Assembly (NCBI GenBank): GCA_028278225.1 | Contig: JANQEU010000015.1 | Coordinates: forward strand, 1-64,000 | DNA: 64,000 nt | Source of the DNA: Cyclobacteriaceae bacterium | GTDB lineage: Bacteria; Bacteroidota; Bacteroidia; Cytophagales; Cyclobacteriaceae | Direction of reading: 5' to 3' | In this document: one piece after another, positions 1-10,083 of the stretch | Layout of the letters: each line of letters opens with the position of its first letter | Position numbering within the stretch: position 1 is the stretch's first letter | Translations under genes and position numbers: made by a program | The notes under the pieces: model-generated | Seen by the model: only the letters and a program-made list of their open reading frames with translations | Database searches by the model: none | What the model was told of the DNA's origin: nothing

Positions 1-127
1 AAGTATGGAAGAATTATTGCTCAAATAATGTATCATTACCAACAGTAAATCAATAGGAGGATTATCCTCGAACCTGTAAACTTATTTTAGGACGATACAT
101 GCTTACTTAAACCCAAAGATTAAAAAT

Positions 128-2290
128 CTATCTCAGAAACAGCAGTTCCCTGTACTTGATCAACGGCCAATCTTCATCATCTACCATTTGTTCAAGTTTG
201 TCCACCGCATAACGAATATCATCAAAATACTTACCCTTCACACTATCGGCGTATTCAATTGCTTTGTCTCTGGTGTTTTCTATCAGGTTCACTCGTTTTC
301 TTTCCTCCACCATATCGTGAGATAATTTTCGAATATTGCTGACATGCTTGGAAATTTCACTTATCGTCTTAATAATTTCGGAGGCGTCAATACCCAGATC
401 TTTCAACCCATTTGCATTCTGAACCAGTTTATTCTGGTAAGCAATTGCAGTTGGGATAATATGATTCATTGCCAGATCGCCCATTACCCTGGATTCGATC
501 TGTACCTTCATGATGTAGTTCTCCAGCATCACTTCATGACGGGCTTCCAGTTCGACCTCGTTTAGTACTTTATGCCTTTCGAAAAGCTTCTGGGCTTTTT
601 CAGAAATCCAAAAATCAAGCGCTTTCGGCGTATCTTTTACATTTGAGAGTCCCCGCTTCTCAGCTTCCCTGACCCATTCCTCTGAATAATTGTCCCCTTC
701 GAACCGGATCTTCTTTGAAGATTTGATGTAATCTCTCAACACTTCAATCACTGCAAGTCTTTTGTCCTGATCATCATCGGTCAATTTGGTGACCTTTTTA
801 TGGAAATCTCTGAGCTGCTCGGCTACGATCAAATTCAGAACCGTCATGGGTACGGATACGTTGGCATCGCCGCCTACAGCCCTGAATTCAAACTTATTAC
901 CCGTAAAGGCAAAAGGTGAGGTCCTGTTACGATCAGTATTGTCCAGCATGATCTCAGGTATCTGGTCAATACCCAGTTTCATGTACAGATTATCACCCTT
1001 CTCGATCTTGATATTGCCGTTGTTCTCGAGCTCATCCAAAACGCCGTTCAGCGTGGATCCCAGGAATATGGAAATGATTGCAGGCGGAGCTTCGTTCGCT
1101 CCTAATCTGTGGTCATTGCCGGAGGAAGCAATAGATGCTCTCAAAAGATCAGCGTATTCGTAAACGGCTTTGATCGTACAAACAAGGAATGTCAGGAACA
1201 TCAGATTTTCCCGTGCGCTGCCGGTTGGTTGGAACAAATTCACCCCGGTATCCGTGATCAGCGACCAGTTATTGTGTTTTCCGTTTCCGTTTAAGCCTGC
1301 GAAAGGTTTTTCGTGGAACAAGACTTTAAGATTGTGATTACCAGCCACACGGGGCATCAGATCTTTCAGCAATTGATTCTGATCCGTGGATACATTCACC
1401 GGTCCGAACATCGGAGCCACCTCAAACTGAGAAGGGGCAACTTCATTATGCCTAGTGCGCAAAGGGATCCCTAAATCATGGGCATGGATCTCAAAGTCCT
1501 TCATGAAATTGTAGATCCTTGATGGAATCGATCCAAAGTAGTGATCATCAAGCTGCTGGCCTCTTGCCGGATTATGCCCATAAACAGTTCTACCACCCAG
1601 TATCAGATCAGGCCTTGCATTGAACAGGGCTTCATCAACAACAAAGTACTCCTGTTCCCAACCTAATGAGGCATTGACTTTGGTCACATTTCGATCAAAG
1701 ATCTTGCAAACTTTGGTGGCGGCTTTGTCTACGGCATCCAGCGCTTTCAAAAGCGGAGCCTTATTATCCAAAGCTTCTCCGGTATAGGAGACAAATATTG
1801 TCGGGATACAAAGTGTGGAACCGTATATGAAAATTGGTGAAGAAGGATCCCAGGCCGTGTATCCTCTTGCCTCAAAGGTGGTTCTGATCCCTCCACTTGG
1901 AAATGATGAGGCATCCGGTTCCTGCTGTACCAGCTCAGACCCTTTAAGATTTTCAATTCCTTTGATCGGATCATAAAAAGCATCATGTTTTTCCGCTGTT
2001 GCACCGGTCAATGGCTGGAACCAGTGTGTATAGTGTGTTACACCTTTGTCCATTGCCCAAACCCGGACGGCAGCGGCAACTGCATCCGCCGTACCGTTAT
2101 CAATTTTCTTACGGTCTTTAATGGCGCGATCAACTTTCTTAAAGATCTCTGGTGAAAGCGATGCCCGCATCTGCTCGATCCCAAATGTCAATCTTCCGAA
2201 ATAGTCCGAAATTTTGTTTGATGGTGGTTTTACCTGTACTTTTTCTCTTGTTTGCACATGTTTCAGTGCCTGATGACGAATATGAGCCAT
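128..2290 (-). CDS. glnN: Type III glutamine synthetase (GSIII)
   Basis: Makes glutamine from glutamate, ammonia and ATP in the cytoplasm; this is the main ammonia-assimilation step. The 720-residue length matches the GSIII (GlnN) family and is far longer than GSI or GSII. Motifs seen include WEQEYF near residue 213, HNEVAPSQFEVAP near 281, GKHNNWS near 339 and NRTSPFAFTGNKFEFR near 452-467, which form the metal, glutamate and ATP sites. The N-terminal segment with SGGIRTTFEARGYTAWD is typical of GSIII in Bacteroidota and cyanobacteria. The ATG at 2290 is 56 nt from the divergent rsmE start, so the two genes share a short promoter region. No regulatory site was recognised with confidence. Confidence 0.97.
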   Translation of the reverse strand: MAHIRHQALKHVQTREKVQVKPPSNKISDYFGRLTFGIEQMRASLSPEIFKKVDRAIKDRKKIDNGTADAVAAAVRVWAMDKGVTHYTHWFQPLTGATAEKHDAFYDPIKGIENLKGSELVQQEPDASSFPSGGIRTTFEARGYTAWDPSSPIFIYGSTLCIPTIFVSYTGEALDNKAPLLKALDAVDKAATKVCKIFDRNVTKVNASLGWEQEYFVVDEALFNARPDLILGGRTVYGHNPARGQQLDDHYFGSIPSRIYNFMKDFEIHAHDLGIPLRTRHNEVAPSQFEVAPMFGPVNVSTDQNQLLKDLMPRVAGNHNLKVLFHEKPFAGLNGNGKHNNWSLITDTGVNLFQPTGSARENLMFLTFLVCTIKAVYEYADLLRASIASSGNDHRLGANEAPPAIISIFLGSTLNGVLDELENNGNIKIEKGDNLYMKLGIDQIPEIMLDNTDRNRTSPFAFTGNKFEFRAVGGDANVSVPMTVLNLIVAEQLRDFHKKVTKLTDDDQDKRLAVIEVLRDYIKSSKKIRFEGDNYSEEWVREAEKRGLSNVKDTPKALDFWISEKAQKLFERHKVLNEVELEARHEVMLENYIMKVQIESRVMGDLAMNHIIPTAIAYQNKLVQNANGLKDLGIDASEIIKTISEISKHVSNIRKLSHDMVEERKRVNLIENTRDKAIEYADSVKGKYFDDIRYAVDKLEQMVDDEDWPLIKYRELLFLR

Positions 2291-2346
2291 GTTTTTAGTG
2301 GTTTTTTGTGTGTTTTTGCGAAATTATGAAAGAAATCGGATAATAT

Positions 2347-3048
2347 ATGCACCTATTTTACTTTGATATACAAAAAAATCAAGATTTAAGGCTGAAAAAT
2401 GAAGAACATCATCACTGCAGTCAGGTTTTGAGGCATCAGATCGGTGATATTATCCATTTGACGGATGGGACAGGCAGTTTGATCGAAGCAAGCATTACTC
2501 AAATCGATAAGCGAAGTACCTCATTTAAGATCATAGCAACAACGAAAAAACCGGGAAAACCCTTTTACGCTCATGTCGCGATCTGTCCCACAAAGCAAAT
2601 GGAAAGGATGGAATGGTTTGTGGAAAAAGTAACGGAATTGGGGGTGGATGAGATTTCCTTCCTGGTCTCAACAAACTCGGAAAGAAGGATTGTTAAAACA
2701 GACCGGTTAGAGAAGAAAATGATCAGTGCCATGAAGCAATCGAAAAGTACCTGGAAAGTGAGGATAAATCCCATTCAAAATTTCCGGGATTTTCTCGATT
2801 CGACGACAGATTATCCAAATAAATACATCGCATTTGCAGAAGAGTCCAGTCACTACTTTGGAAGTTTGATTTCTCCCAAAGAAAGGATCCTGATCGTTAT
2901 TGGCCCGGAAGGGGATTTTACACCTGATGAGATCAAGCTGGCTCATGAAAAAGGGTTTTCCTCCGTCAGCCTTGGAAGAAATATCCTAAGAACAGAAACC
3001 GCCGGGATCGCCGCAGTCCAGATGATCAATATAGCCAACTGTTATTAG
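2347..3048 (+). CDS. rsmE: 16S rRNA (uracil-1498-N3)-methyltransferase RsmE
   Basis: Methylates N3 of U1498 in 16S rRNA in the assembled 30S subunit, using S-adenosylmethionine. At 233 aa it has the usual length. The C-terminal SPOUT trefoil-knot signatures are clear: IGPEGDFTPDEI near residue 185 and SLGRNILRTETAGIAAVQ near 207-223. The N-terminal half has the PUA-like region with HHCSQVLRHQIGD. It is divergent from glnN. Downstream it converges on a giant surface-protein gene, and the 48-nt gap holds an inverted repeat. Confidence 0.95.
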   Translation: MHLFYFDIQKNQDLRLKNEEHHHCSQVLRHQIGDIIHLTDGTGSLIEASITQIDKRSTSFKIIATTKKPGKPFYAHVAICPTKQMERMEWFVEKVTELGVDEISFLVSTNSERRIVKTDRLEKKMISAMKQSKSTWKVRINPIQNFRDFLDSTTDYPNKYIAFAEESSHYFGSLISPKERILIVIGPEGDFTPDEIKLAHEKGFSSVSLGRNILRTETAGIAAVQMINIANCY

Positions 3049-3050
3049 AC

Positions 3051-3087
3051 AGTTATTCGGTATTGGAAAACAAACGATCGGATAACT
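3051..3087. terminator. Possible bidirectional terminator between convergent genes
   Basis: AGTTATTCG (3051-3059) pairs with CGGATAACT (3079-3087) as a 9-bp stem with one G-U wobble and a 19-nt loop. It lies in the gap between convergent rsmE and the 2284-aa gene. There is no strong T tract and the loop is long, so termination is an inference from position and symmetry. Confidence 0.35.
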
Positions 3088-3096
3088 ATATATCTA

Positions 3097-6000
3097 TTAT
3101 CTGTCAACCACGATCCTCGACTCAAACATCTTGTTTCCAGCATCAAGCCGGATCAAATAAACGCCATCCTTGATACCGGAAATATTGATCCTGAGGACAT
3201 TATTGAGCGATCTTTCCAGTTTTTGGGATCTGATCTTCTTTCCTGACAGATCCAGCAGGGTGATTTCAAATTCAGCTCCAAACTCAAGATTTGAGGTGGA
3301 AATGAAGAAATTATCCTGGTTGATGGGATTTGGATACACCGTCAGGTTATTGGTCACAATACCATCGGTCACGTTGATTACAATAATCTCAGAATATGTG
3401 AACGCCCCGTCAAAATCGGTTTGTTTCAACCGGTAGAAATGTATACCGGAAGTGATCTGGCTATCCAGGAAATCATAACTCAGTCGTTCATTTGAATTGC
3501 CTGCACCGTCCACAATCGCTATTTCGGAGAATACTTCTCCGTTCCTGCTCCTTTCCAATGTGAAGAAATCGTTATTCAACTCAGAGGCGGTTTCCCATCG
3601 AATGACAACTCCTCTTTCAGAACGACTCGCACTAAATGAAAGTAGTTCTATGGGCAATACTGCATCTCCATCCAATTGCGGATCTAATGTACTGAATGAG
3701 CTTAGCTCCAACACAAAGGCATCTGCCGATGCAGCGGAAAAGTCCACAATCGTTGGGGTTTCATTGGTAGAAGATCCACCGGTAGTTAGTGGATCCAACT
3801 CGGTATCTCCATTTACCTTCAAGACGGTCATGGATGACAGAATACTTGACGTAGTTTCGGAAGTACCGTAAATGTTGTTTAATGAATCCGTGAAAACAGA
3901 AATCTCCTGATCCAACGAGTATAATCTAACATATACATTACCTGTGGGTTGAGTAGTGGGTTCTATATACCAGTTTCGATTCAAATAATAAATTCCGCCT
4001 GAGTTCCTTACATTGCTTCCATCGCTTAATACCCTTATACCCCAGCAGGTAGAACCAAGATTGTTACCAAATGGATTAATCGAGAACACAATATTTCCGG
4101 ACTGATCGGTGATATCAACCCATTGATAGCCACTTAAATCCGTACATTGTCCTCCCGTGGCTTCATAGTCAGCAGTCAGCGATCTTAGTGTAGTTACACC
4201 CGCAATCGGACTGATAGCATTGTAAGGATCGGTGTAGGTCTGGGCTTCAACATAATCCGGAATACCATCGTTATCGGTATCATTTGTAACTTCAACCGGA
4301 CTCGCGGTACCACCGGCAATCAGGATATTTTCCAGCGCATCACTGATTCCGTCACTTCCGGAACCTGTACCATCATTAGTATCAGTTCCTCCTGCTCCGC
4401 CACTCACAGGATCATTACCATCATTAGGATCATTGCCGTTGATTACTTCATAATAATCGGGAATTCCATCCGAATCCGTATCCGTATCAAGGGTCGGATC
4501 TGCTGGACCTCCTTCGGAATTGATCAATACCTCCAGTGCATCGGGAAGTCCATCGCTGTCAGTATCCGAGTCACCGGATGAAGTAGGTGAATTTGCATTG
4601 AAAGGTCCCGATCCATTTTCTACTTCGATGTAGTCCGGGATGCCATCGCTGTCGGAATCAGAGAACACTGTCACCGGACTTGTGGCCCCATTCGCAATCA
4701 GTATGTTCTCAAGGGCATCAGAAATTCCATCGCCACTCGTACCAGTTGCATCATTGGTATCTGTTCCGCCTGCTCCGCCGGATACAGGGTCATTACCATC
4801 ATTATGTCCTGTTCCATATGCTGATTCAAAGTAGTCGGGAATACCGTCAGTATCGGTATCTGTTGCGAGATCAACACTTGTGCCTACACCAAAGTTTGTA
4901 GCTGAAGAGAAATCTACTGTAGCGAAGGTTAAGATATCCGAACTAAATGATTGAGCAGAATAACTCCGCAGGATACCATCACTAAAGTCCGTATTTCCAT
5001 CCACAATTAGCGTGAAATCTGATGCGGAATATGCGCCATAACCCTGACCTGATAAGTCAAGTACAACCGTAACTGTACCGATGTCATTCGTCTCCGTTAT
5101 ACCCCAGATTCTCGCTATTCTGTCTCCAACTCCCGGAGGCACACCGGTGGTAGTAGTAGAAGCCTCGGCCACGGATCCATTATCGTGACCCCATATCAGA
5201 TAGTCATTATTATTCTGGCTTGAGGCATTACTTATAGCCACAATGGCACCTGTATTAATACTAGATGAGGATGTCTGGGCAAAACTAAAGTCACTGTTTG
5301 AACCTATGCCAGCTACGTCATTGCTATAGCCAGACAGACTATAAATGGAAGTTCCGCTATTATAAGTATAGTTCAAGGAAGTGATATCCAGTGTAATACC
5401 GTATTTCAACGCCAGGTAAGTTTCAATATCACGGCGTTCTGTGGCAGTTTGCGCAGTGGTATACACCATGATCTCAGCAATATCCCCCGTGAAGAAATCT
5501 GTTTCGGTCCCACTCACTCTGGCCCCGACTAACACGTCTGTAGTTTCGGAAGATGTACCGATGGACCCCGAAGTTATTTCCTGTGTTCCATCAATATATG
5601 CATCTGTATTCGAAGTGTTGGTAACAGATGAAGCTATGATCCAGTTATTCGTAACTGTGCCTGATCCATTTGTTGATGTACCTCCTATCACTTGAGTAAA
5701 CTGCCCACCGGAAACTCCAAAATGATATTGCCTGTTTCCTTGCGTACCATCAAGGGCCCTGGACAAAACAATCCCGGGTCCGGCAGCTGAAGAATTGAAC
5801 ACCGTATACAACGTCCATGCATTGGTTTGAGGCACATAATCCATGATATCACCACCATTGAGAAAGCTCGTGCTCCCGTCAAATTGCAGAGAAGGATTAC
5901 CATTGATCTGACTGGTGGCATAGGTTGGTCTGTTTGCGGACGTGCCTTGACTGAAATCACTGTTATTTCCACTTTGATCCTGCCAAAATCTTACGGCATC

Positions 6001-9000
6001 CCCATTTTCTGCTGAATTGGACGTGCCTTCTTCGGCTTCAATATCGGCTCTCAACCACAATGCCATCCCTGAAACTTCCGGTTGCGGTGCAAGGGCGATC
6101 GTGAAATAGTACCCACTATCCAGCGTCACATTATTAAAGGTGAGGGTATCGCTACTTAGTGCCGAAGCACTGACAGAGGAAGTTATGCTATTAAAATCTC
6201 CATCAGCATCGATTAGTAACTCATATAATCCAGGAGATTGAGGCCTTTCAGAAAAATTATCAATTCCACCGGCGTATATTTTTACTGTAACCGTACCGGG
6301 ATCACCAACTTCAGAAACACGCCATTCGGCGGGTAATCGTTCATCGAATTCTGCAGGTAATTCACTGGTTTGAGGCGTTGTCTTGCTACTGCCCTCATTT
6401 GCCCAGATCAGGTATTCATTATCGTCCAGATCCGAAGCTGATTCCATTTTAACAATAGCCCCGGAATTTTGGGACATCGATTGAATCTGGTTCAATCCAT
6501 AATCCAGATGAATGCCGATACCGGCGATGTCATTTACAGCTGAAGTGAAGGCAAACACATCTGAGCTATCTGCCGTGTATGACGTTTCTGTCGAAAGGTC
6601 TAAGGTAATTCCATATTTTAGAGCCAGGTAGGATTCCACATCTCTTCGAAGATTATCAGTCAGTCTTGTATTATAACTTATAACCTCCGCAATTTGCCCT
6701 TCAAATGCGTTGTCGTTATCAAAATTATTCCCGACTCGGATTGGATTATCGCTCACATTGGTAAATGTTCCCGAGGTAGTTGCAGTAAACGAACTGCCAT
6801 TTGCAAATAATTCCTGATTCGTTGCTCCCGAGTTGTTTCGGACATTGATCACAACTACATCATCATTATTGATGGAAGCCGCTGTAGCCGCAGCATCATA
6901 TCCGGCTGCTTCTAGTGTTTGACCAAAAAGATCACTTGTCACAATATTCTGATTGCCAACATAAAACCCACCTTCAGCTTGCGTTTCAAAACCCAGAATG
7001 TAACCATTGGTAGATGAATTGCTTATCGTAACGTCAGGTTTAAGGACTGCAAAATAATCGTTGGTATAAAAACCATCTATGTTCTCCAGAACATCACTAT
7101 TAAAATCAAGCGCATCATTATAATTGATGGCATTGCTTACTAAAGTTGGTTGCAGGGAGGAACTGCCTTGCATTATATCCTTCCCATTTCCACTTTGGTC
7201 AGCCCAACTGCTTACTAATCCACCAGAGGAAGTTATTCCGGCATCTCCCCTGAACCACAATGCAAGATCGGAACCTCCGGGAGATGTGCTTTGGATCACA
7301 CCACAAATTGTAAAGTAATCGCCATCACTAAAATCTACTCCATCAAACGTGACAATTGTTCGACCATCTACAGTGGAGATCACTCCGGAATTGTTAACCG
7401 AACCATTCGTGTCAAAATTATCCGGAACTGTCTGACCTGAAGCCATAGTGACAAGATTGATTGTGGAATTATCAATGTCAATCCCCAGGGATGTTATGTC
7501 AAATGAAACGGATACTGTCCCCACACCATCTCCTCCAAATTCACTGACAGTCCATACTTTTTCGAAAATTTCTGAATTTCCAGTCGGGACATTATCAGTA
7601 GTAAATGTGTTCGAATTTCCATTATTCCCCCAAATCAAAAACTCTCCATCATCAAGATCAGATGCAGATTGTATCTTTACAATTGCTCCGGAATTCACAC
7701 TCATTGAGTTCGTTTGATTTAGGGTCGAAGAATTATTTATTCCAATTCCAGCTATGTCATTTGGATACCCGGATGCATCATAAATTGCGGTACCTCCAAG
7801 TGTGTAGTTCTGCGATGTGATGTCCAGTGTAACTCCATATTTTAGGGCAAGGTAGGTGGCTACATCTCTACGGTTCGCATCAGAAAGTCGGGAAGAATAA
7901 CTTATAACCTCCGCAATCTGACCTTGAAACGGATAACGTGGTGTCCCGGCCACTTCATCCCCTACATCATACGACGCATTGGTATAACTATTAGTGGCAT
8001 TCGTATAACCATTAACCTCCGTATTCAAAGTATCACGACCATTCAAATAGATCTCCATGCCATCAGCAGTGGAATTTTCCCTCGGATTCATGATCACTGG
8101 TTGATTCAAATTGGCAGTTGTCGAAGTAAAAGCTCCTCTATAGCTTGCTCCACTTCCGGCAGAATGAGTAATTACTTCATTAGTAATCTGACCTGATGTA
8201 GGGCCCAAACCTAACCTGGCGAAGGTACCATCTTCAAAACCGATAATTGTTCCTGATGATTCACCACTATTATATATCTCGTTGGGAACGGTCACAACAA
8301 AATACTCGATGGTGTAAAATCCTGCTGTCGCTTGGAGTACATCATCGCCATCAAACTCCAATACGGGATTTCCATTTAAGGCATCACTTGTGTATGTAGG
8401 CTGCGAATCACCAGTTGCCTGAGAGGCGTCATTGCCATTCCCTGATTGATCGGCCCAATCAGAGACAGTTGAACCATTGAAAGTAAGCCCGGTTTCTGTT
8501 TTCAACCATACTTCAAGGTTTGTACTCACATCGCCCGGAGCAGGAGCAGAAGCGATATACGGAATAGTTAAAACTTCAGACGCCGCACTTGAATTTCCGG
8601 AAAGATCATCTGCGGCAGCGGCACCTATGGAAATGGTTACATCTCCAACTGCATCGGCAGTAATGTCAACATCATAAGTGGATGCATCAAGCGTGGTAAA
8701 ATTACTTTTTGTTGCGTTTGTCACATTGATATCTCCATTGGCAAATCCCGTCACATCTTCATTGAATTTGACTGTGAGGGTGAATGGGGTGGTAGTCGTT
8801 GCGGCTGGCGCATTCAAAAATGAGATGGTAGGTCCTGTCAAATCATAGATTACCGTCACGGTAAACGCAGCCGTATTCCCCTCCTCCACTTCATTTGCCC
8901 CGACATCGATTGTTATGTCTCCCCCGGCATCAGGGGTTACATCCACCGTGTACGTATTACCATCCACTGCTACAAAATTGCTCGTTGAAGCATTAGTCAC

Positions 9001-9951
9001 TACAATATCTCCAATTTCGAACCCGGTAACAGTGCTGTACCATTCGAAAGTAACTGAGAATGGATTGGTATTACCTACAGCAGTAGGTGCATTAAGAATA
9101 TTAATCTCCCGAAAACATGGAAAATTTTGACATATTGCAAAATCACCGTTTTCATTATCCGTGAAGGTACCATCTACATCCAGAGTTCCGCTTCCGTTAA
9201 GACCACTATCGGGAGTTGTGTCCGCAAAATCCACATCACCACCTACTGTTAATGCACCATCCAGCGTAATGGTGCCTTGAGAATCTCCGTCCGTTGCCCC
9301 ATTGTTCTCCAGATCACCCGCCACATCGGCTGTAGCTCCGGATTGAATATCTAATGTTCCGCCGTCATCAATGTACAGGTCATCCAATGAATTAAGCGCA
9401 CCACCGCTTAAAACAGTCACATCACCTCCATCAATTTCAAAAAAAGTTCCACTAGTCACCGAACCTGAAATATTAATGGTTCCTCCGGATTGTGCTTCAA
9501 TGCTTGTTGCACTGGTTATGGTACCCCCGCTATTGACTGTCAATGTTCCGCCTACATCAATGTAGGATTCGGAAACCAACGTCCCGGAAACCGTGACGCT
9601 ACCACCAGCGTTTATATCAAGTTCCTGCGCGGTTGTAAATATTGCACCCGCTCCAATAATCAGGTTTCCACCCGAATTTACATCGACATCACCATCATTA
9701 TTGTCAAATTCAACCGCTCCCCCCTGGAGGTCAAATGTGGTGGATAAATTTATATCCCCATTATCTCCAACGATTGTTAGAGTTCCACTTGTCCATGTTA
9801 CGGCGCCGGAAATGTTAATGCTAAATCCTACACTAACACTGCAGTCACCACTAAACGTTCCCCCATCAGCAAGATCCGCTTCGTCGGTAGGGCATTGGGC
9901 AAATGCATAATAGGTCAGAAGAACCATTAAAAGGCCTAGGAAATTTCTCAT
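3097..9951 (-). CDS. Giant T9SS-secreted LamG/thrombospondin-type-3 surface protein
   Basis: A 2284-residue protein built for export and display. Domains in order: signal peptide (about 1-19, ending AFAQ); glycine- and threonine-rich beta-helix-like repeats (about 30-280); two bacterial Ig-like domains (about 285-475, with FNEDVTGF); three copies of a LamG-like plus DUF8202-like module (starting near 478, 893 and 1297), each with WADQSGN or WQDQSGN, GQIAEVI or GDIAEIM, YLALKYGI and NDIAGIG or NDVAGIG; Asp-rich thrombospondin type 3 calcium-binding repeats (about 1697-1903, DTDSDGIPDY); an FN3-like domain (about 2099); and a type A T9SS sorting domain from about 2202 (VYPNP, then GVYLIRL near the end). 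This implies outer-membrane export by T9SS and cell-surface attachment or release. Ligand unknown; adhesion or glycan binding is inference. It lies 132 nt after a lipoprotein gene and has its own promoter. Confidence 0.9.
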   Translation of the reverse strand: MRNFLGLLMVLLTYYAFAQCPTDEADLADGGTFSGDCSVSVGFSINISGAVTWTSGTLTIVGDNGDINLSTTFDLQGGAVEFDNNDGDVDVNSGGNLIIGAGAIFTTAQELDINAGGSVTVSGTLVSESYIDVGGTLTVNSGGTITSATSIEAQSGGTINISGSVTSGTFFEIDGGDVTVLSGGALNSLDDLYIDDGGTLDIQSGATADVAGDLENNGATDGDSQGTITLDGALTVGGDVDFADTTPDSGLNGSGTLDVDGTFTDNENGDFAICQNFPCFREINILNAPTAVGNTNPFSVTFEWYSTVTGFEIGDIVVTNASTSNFVAVDGNTYTVDVTPDAGGDITIDVGANEVEEGNTAAFTVTVIYDLTGPTISFLNAPAATTTTPFTLTVKFNEDVTGFANGDINVTNATKSNFTTLDASTYDVDITADAVGDVTISIGAAAADDLSGNSSAASEVLTIPYIASAPAPGDVSTNLEVWLKTETGLTFNGSTVSDWADQSGNGNDASQATGDSQPTYTSDALNGNPVLEFDGDDVLQATAGFYTIEYFVVTVPNEIYNSGESSGTIIGFEDGTFARLGLGPTSGQITNEVITHSAGSGASYRGAFTSTTANLNQPVIMNPRENSTADGMEIYLNGRDTLNTEVNGYTNATNSYTNASYDVGDEVAGTPRYPFQGQIAEVISYSSRLSDANRRDVATYLALKYGVTLDITSQNYTLGGTAIYDASGYPNDIAGIGINNSSTLNQTNSMSVNSGAIVKIQSASDLDDGEFLIWGNNGNSNTFTTDNVPTGNSEIFEKVWTVSEFGGDGVGTVSVSFDITSLGIDIDNSTINLVTMASGQTVPDNFDTNGSVNNSGVISTVDGRTIVTFDGVDFSDGDYFTICGVIQSTSPGGSDLALWFRGDAGITSSGGLVSSWADQSGNGKDIMQGSSSLQPTLVSNAINYNDALDFNSDVLENIDGFYTNDYFAVLKPDVTISNSSTNGYILGFETQAEGGFYVGNQNIVTSDLFGQTLEAAGYDAAATAASINNDDVVVINVRNNSGATNQELFANGSSFTATTSGTFTNVSDNPIRVGNNFDNDNAFEGQIAEVISYNTRLTDNLRRDVESYLALKYGITLDLSTETSYTADSSDVFAFTSAVNDIAGIGIHLDYGLNQIQSMSQNSGAIVKMESASDLDDNEYLIWANEGSSKTTPQTSELPAEFDERLPAEWRVSEVGDPGTVTVKIYAGGIDNFSERPQSPGLYELLIDADGDFNSITSSVSASALSSDTLTFNNVTLDSGYYFTIALAPQPEVSGMALWLRADIEAEEGTSNSAENGDAVRFWQDQSGNNSDFSQGTSANRPTYATSQINGNPSLQFDGSTSFLNGGDIMDYVPQTNAWTLYTVFNSSAAGPGIVLSRALDGTQGNRQYHFGVSGGQFTQVIGGTSTNGSGTVTNNWIIASSVTNTSNTDAYIDGTQEITSGSIGTSSETTDVLVGARVSGTETDFFTGDIAEIMVYTTAQTATERRDIETYLALKYGITLDITSLNYTYNSGTSIYSLSGYSNDVAGIGSNSDFSFAQTSSSSINTGAIVAISNASSQNNNDYLIWGHDNGSVAEASTTTTGVPPGVGDRIARIWGITETNDIGTVTVVLDLSGQGYGAYSASDFTLIVDGNTDFSDGILRSYSAQSFSSDILTFATVDFSSATNFGVGTSVDLATDTDTDGIPDYFESAYGTGHNDGNDPVSGGAGGTDTNDATGTSGDGISDALENILIANGATSPVTVFSDSDSDGIPDYIEVENGSGPFNANSPTSSGDSDTDSDGLPDALEVLINSEGGPADPTLDTDTDSDGIPDYYEVINGNDPNDGNDPVSGGAGGTDTNDGTGSGSDGISDALENILIAGGTASPVEVTNDTDNDGIPDYVEAQTYTDPYNAISPIAGVTTLRSLTADYEATGGQCTDLSGYQWVDITDQSGNIVFSINPFGNNLGSTCWGIRVLSDGSNVRNSGGIYYLNRNWYIEPTTQPTGNVYVRLYSLDQEISVFTDSLNNIYGTSETTSSILSSMTVLKVNGDTELDPLTTGGSSTNETPTIVDFSAASADAFVLELSSFSTLDPQLDGDAVLPIELLSFSASRSERGVVIRWETASELNNDFFTLERSRNGEVFSEIAIVDGAGNSNERLSYDFLDSQITSGIHFYRLKQTDFDGAFTYSEIIVINVTDGIVTNNLTVYPNPINQDNFFISTSNLEFGAEFEITLLDLSGKKIRSQKLERSLNNVLRINISGIKDGVYLIRLDAGNKMFESRIVVDR
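4248..4815 (-). repeat. Internal duplication in the thrombospondin type 3 region
   Basis: Two blocks about 378 bp apart both encode NDGNDPVSGGAGGTDTND followed by GISDALENILIA and a D-x-D-x-DGIPDY calcium-loop motif. The repeats sit inside the 2284-aa gene and match in frame, so they reflect protein-domain duplication rather than a DNA element. Confidence 0.8.
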
Positions 9952-9954
9952 TTT

Positions 9955-9965
9955 GATGACTAGTC
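9955..9965 (-). promoter_or_regulatory. Shared leader motif GACTAGTCATC before the 2284-aa gene
   Basis: On the minus strand, GACTAGTCATC ends exactly 3 nt before the ATG at 9951. The same 11 nt occur at the same distance before the 3007-aa gene (21425-21435). It contains the palindrome ACTAGT and sits where a ribosome binding site would be. Role unknown. Confidence 0.55.
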
Positions 9966-10014
9966 AATTGTAGAAATAATTCAAAAAATAATTTATATAG
10001 TACAAATAATGGCG

Positions 10015-10047
10015 CAAATATAATATTTATACCTTATTAGTGTACAA
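10015..10047 (-). promoter_or_regulatory. Bacteroidota-type promoter for the 2284-aa gene
   Basis: The minus strand has TATATTTG (10015-10022), a perfect TAnnTTTG -7 box, with TTG (10045-10047) 22 nt upstream as the -33 element. It would start transcription near 10008 and leave an AT-rich leader of roughly 57 nt. It lies in the gap after the 152-aa lipoprotein gene, which argues that the giant gene can be transcribed independently. Confidence 0.6.
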
Positions 10048-10083
10048 TGTGACCCTCCGTAGGCACAAATTTGAAGGAGAATG

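Noticed and set aside
57-69. Palindrome GAGGAT-T-ATCCTC near the left edge
   Set aside because: A 6-bp arm palindrome without T tract or defined gene context; too weak to call an operator or terminator.
4240-4860. Regular repeats that could look like a CRISPR array or minisatellite
   Set aside because: The repeats are in frame and encode calcium-binding thrombospondin type 3 motifs; spacers are not unique or uniform.
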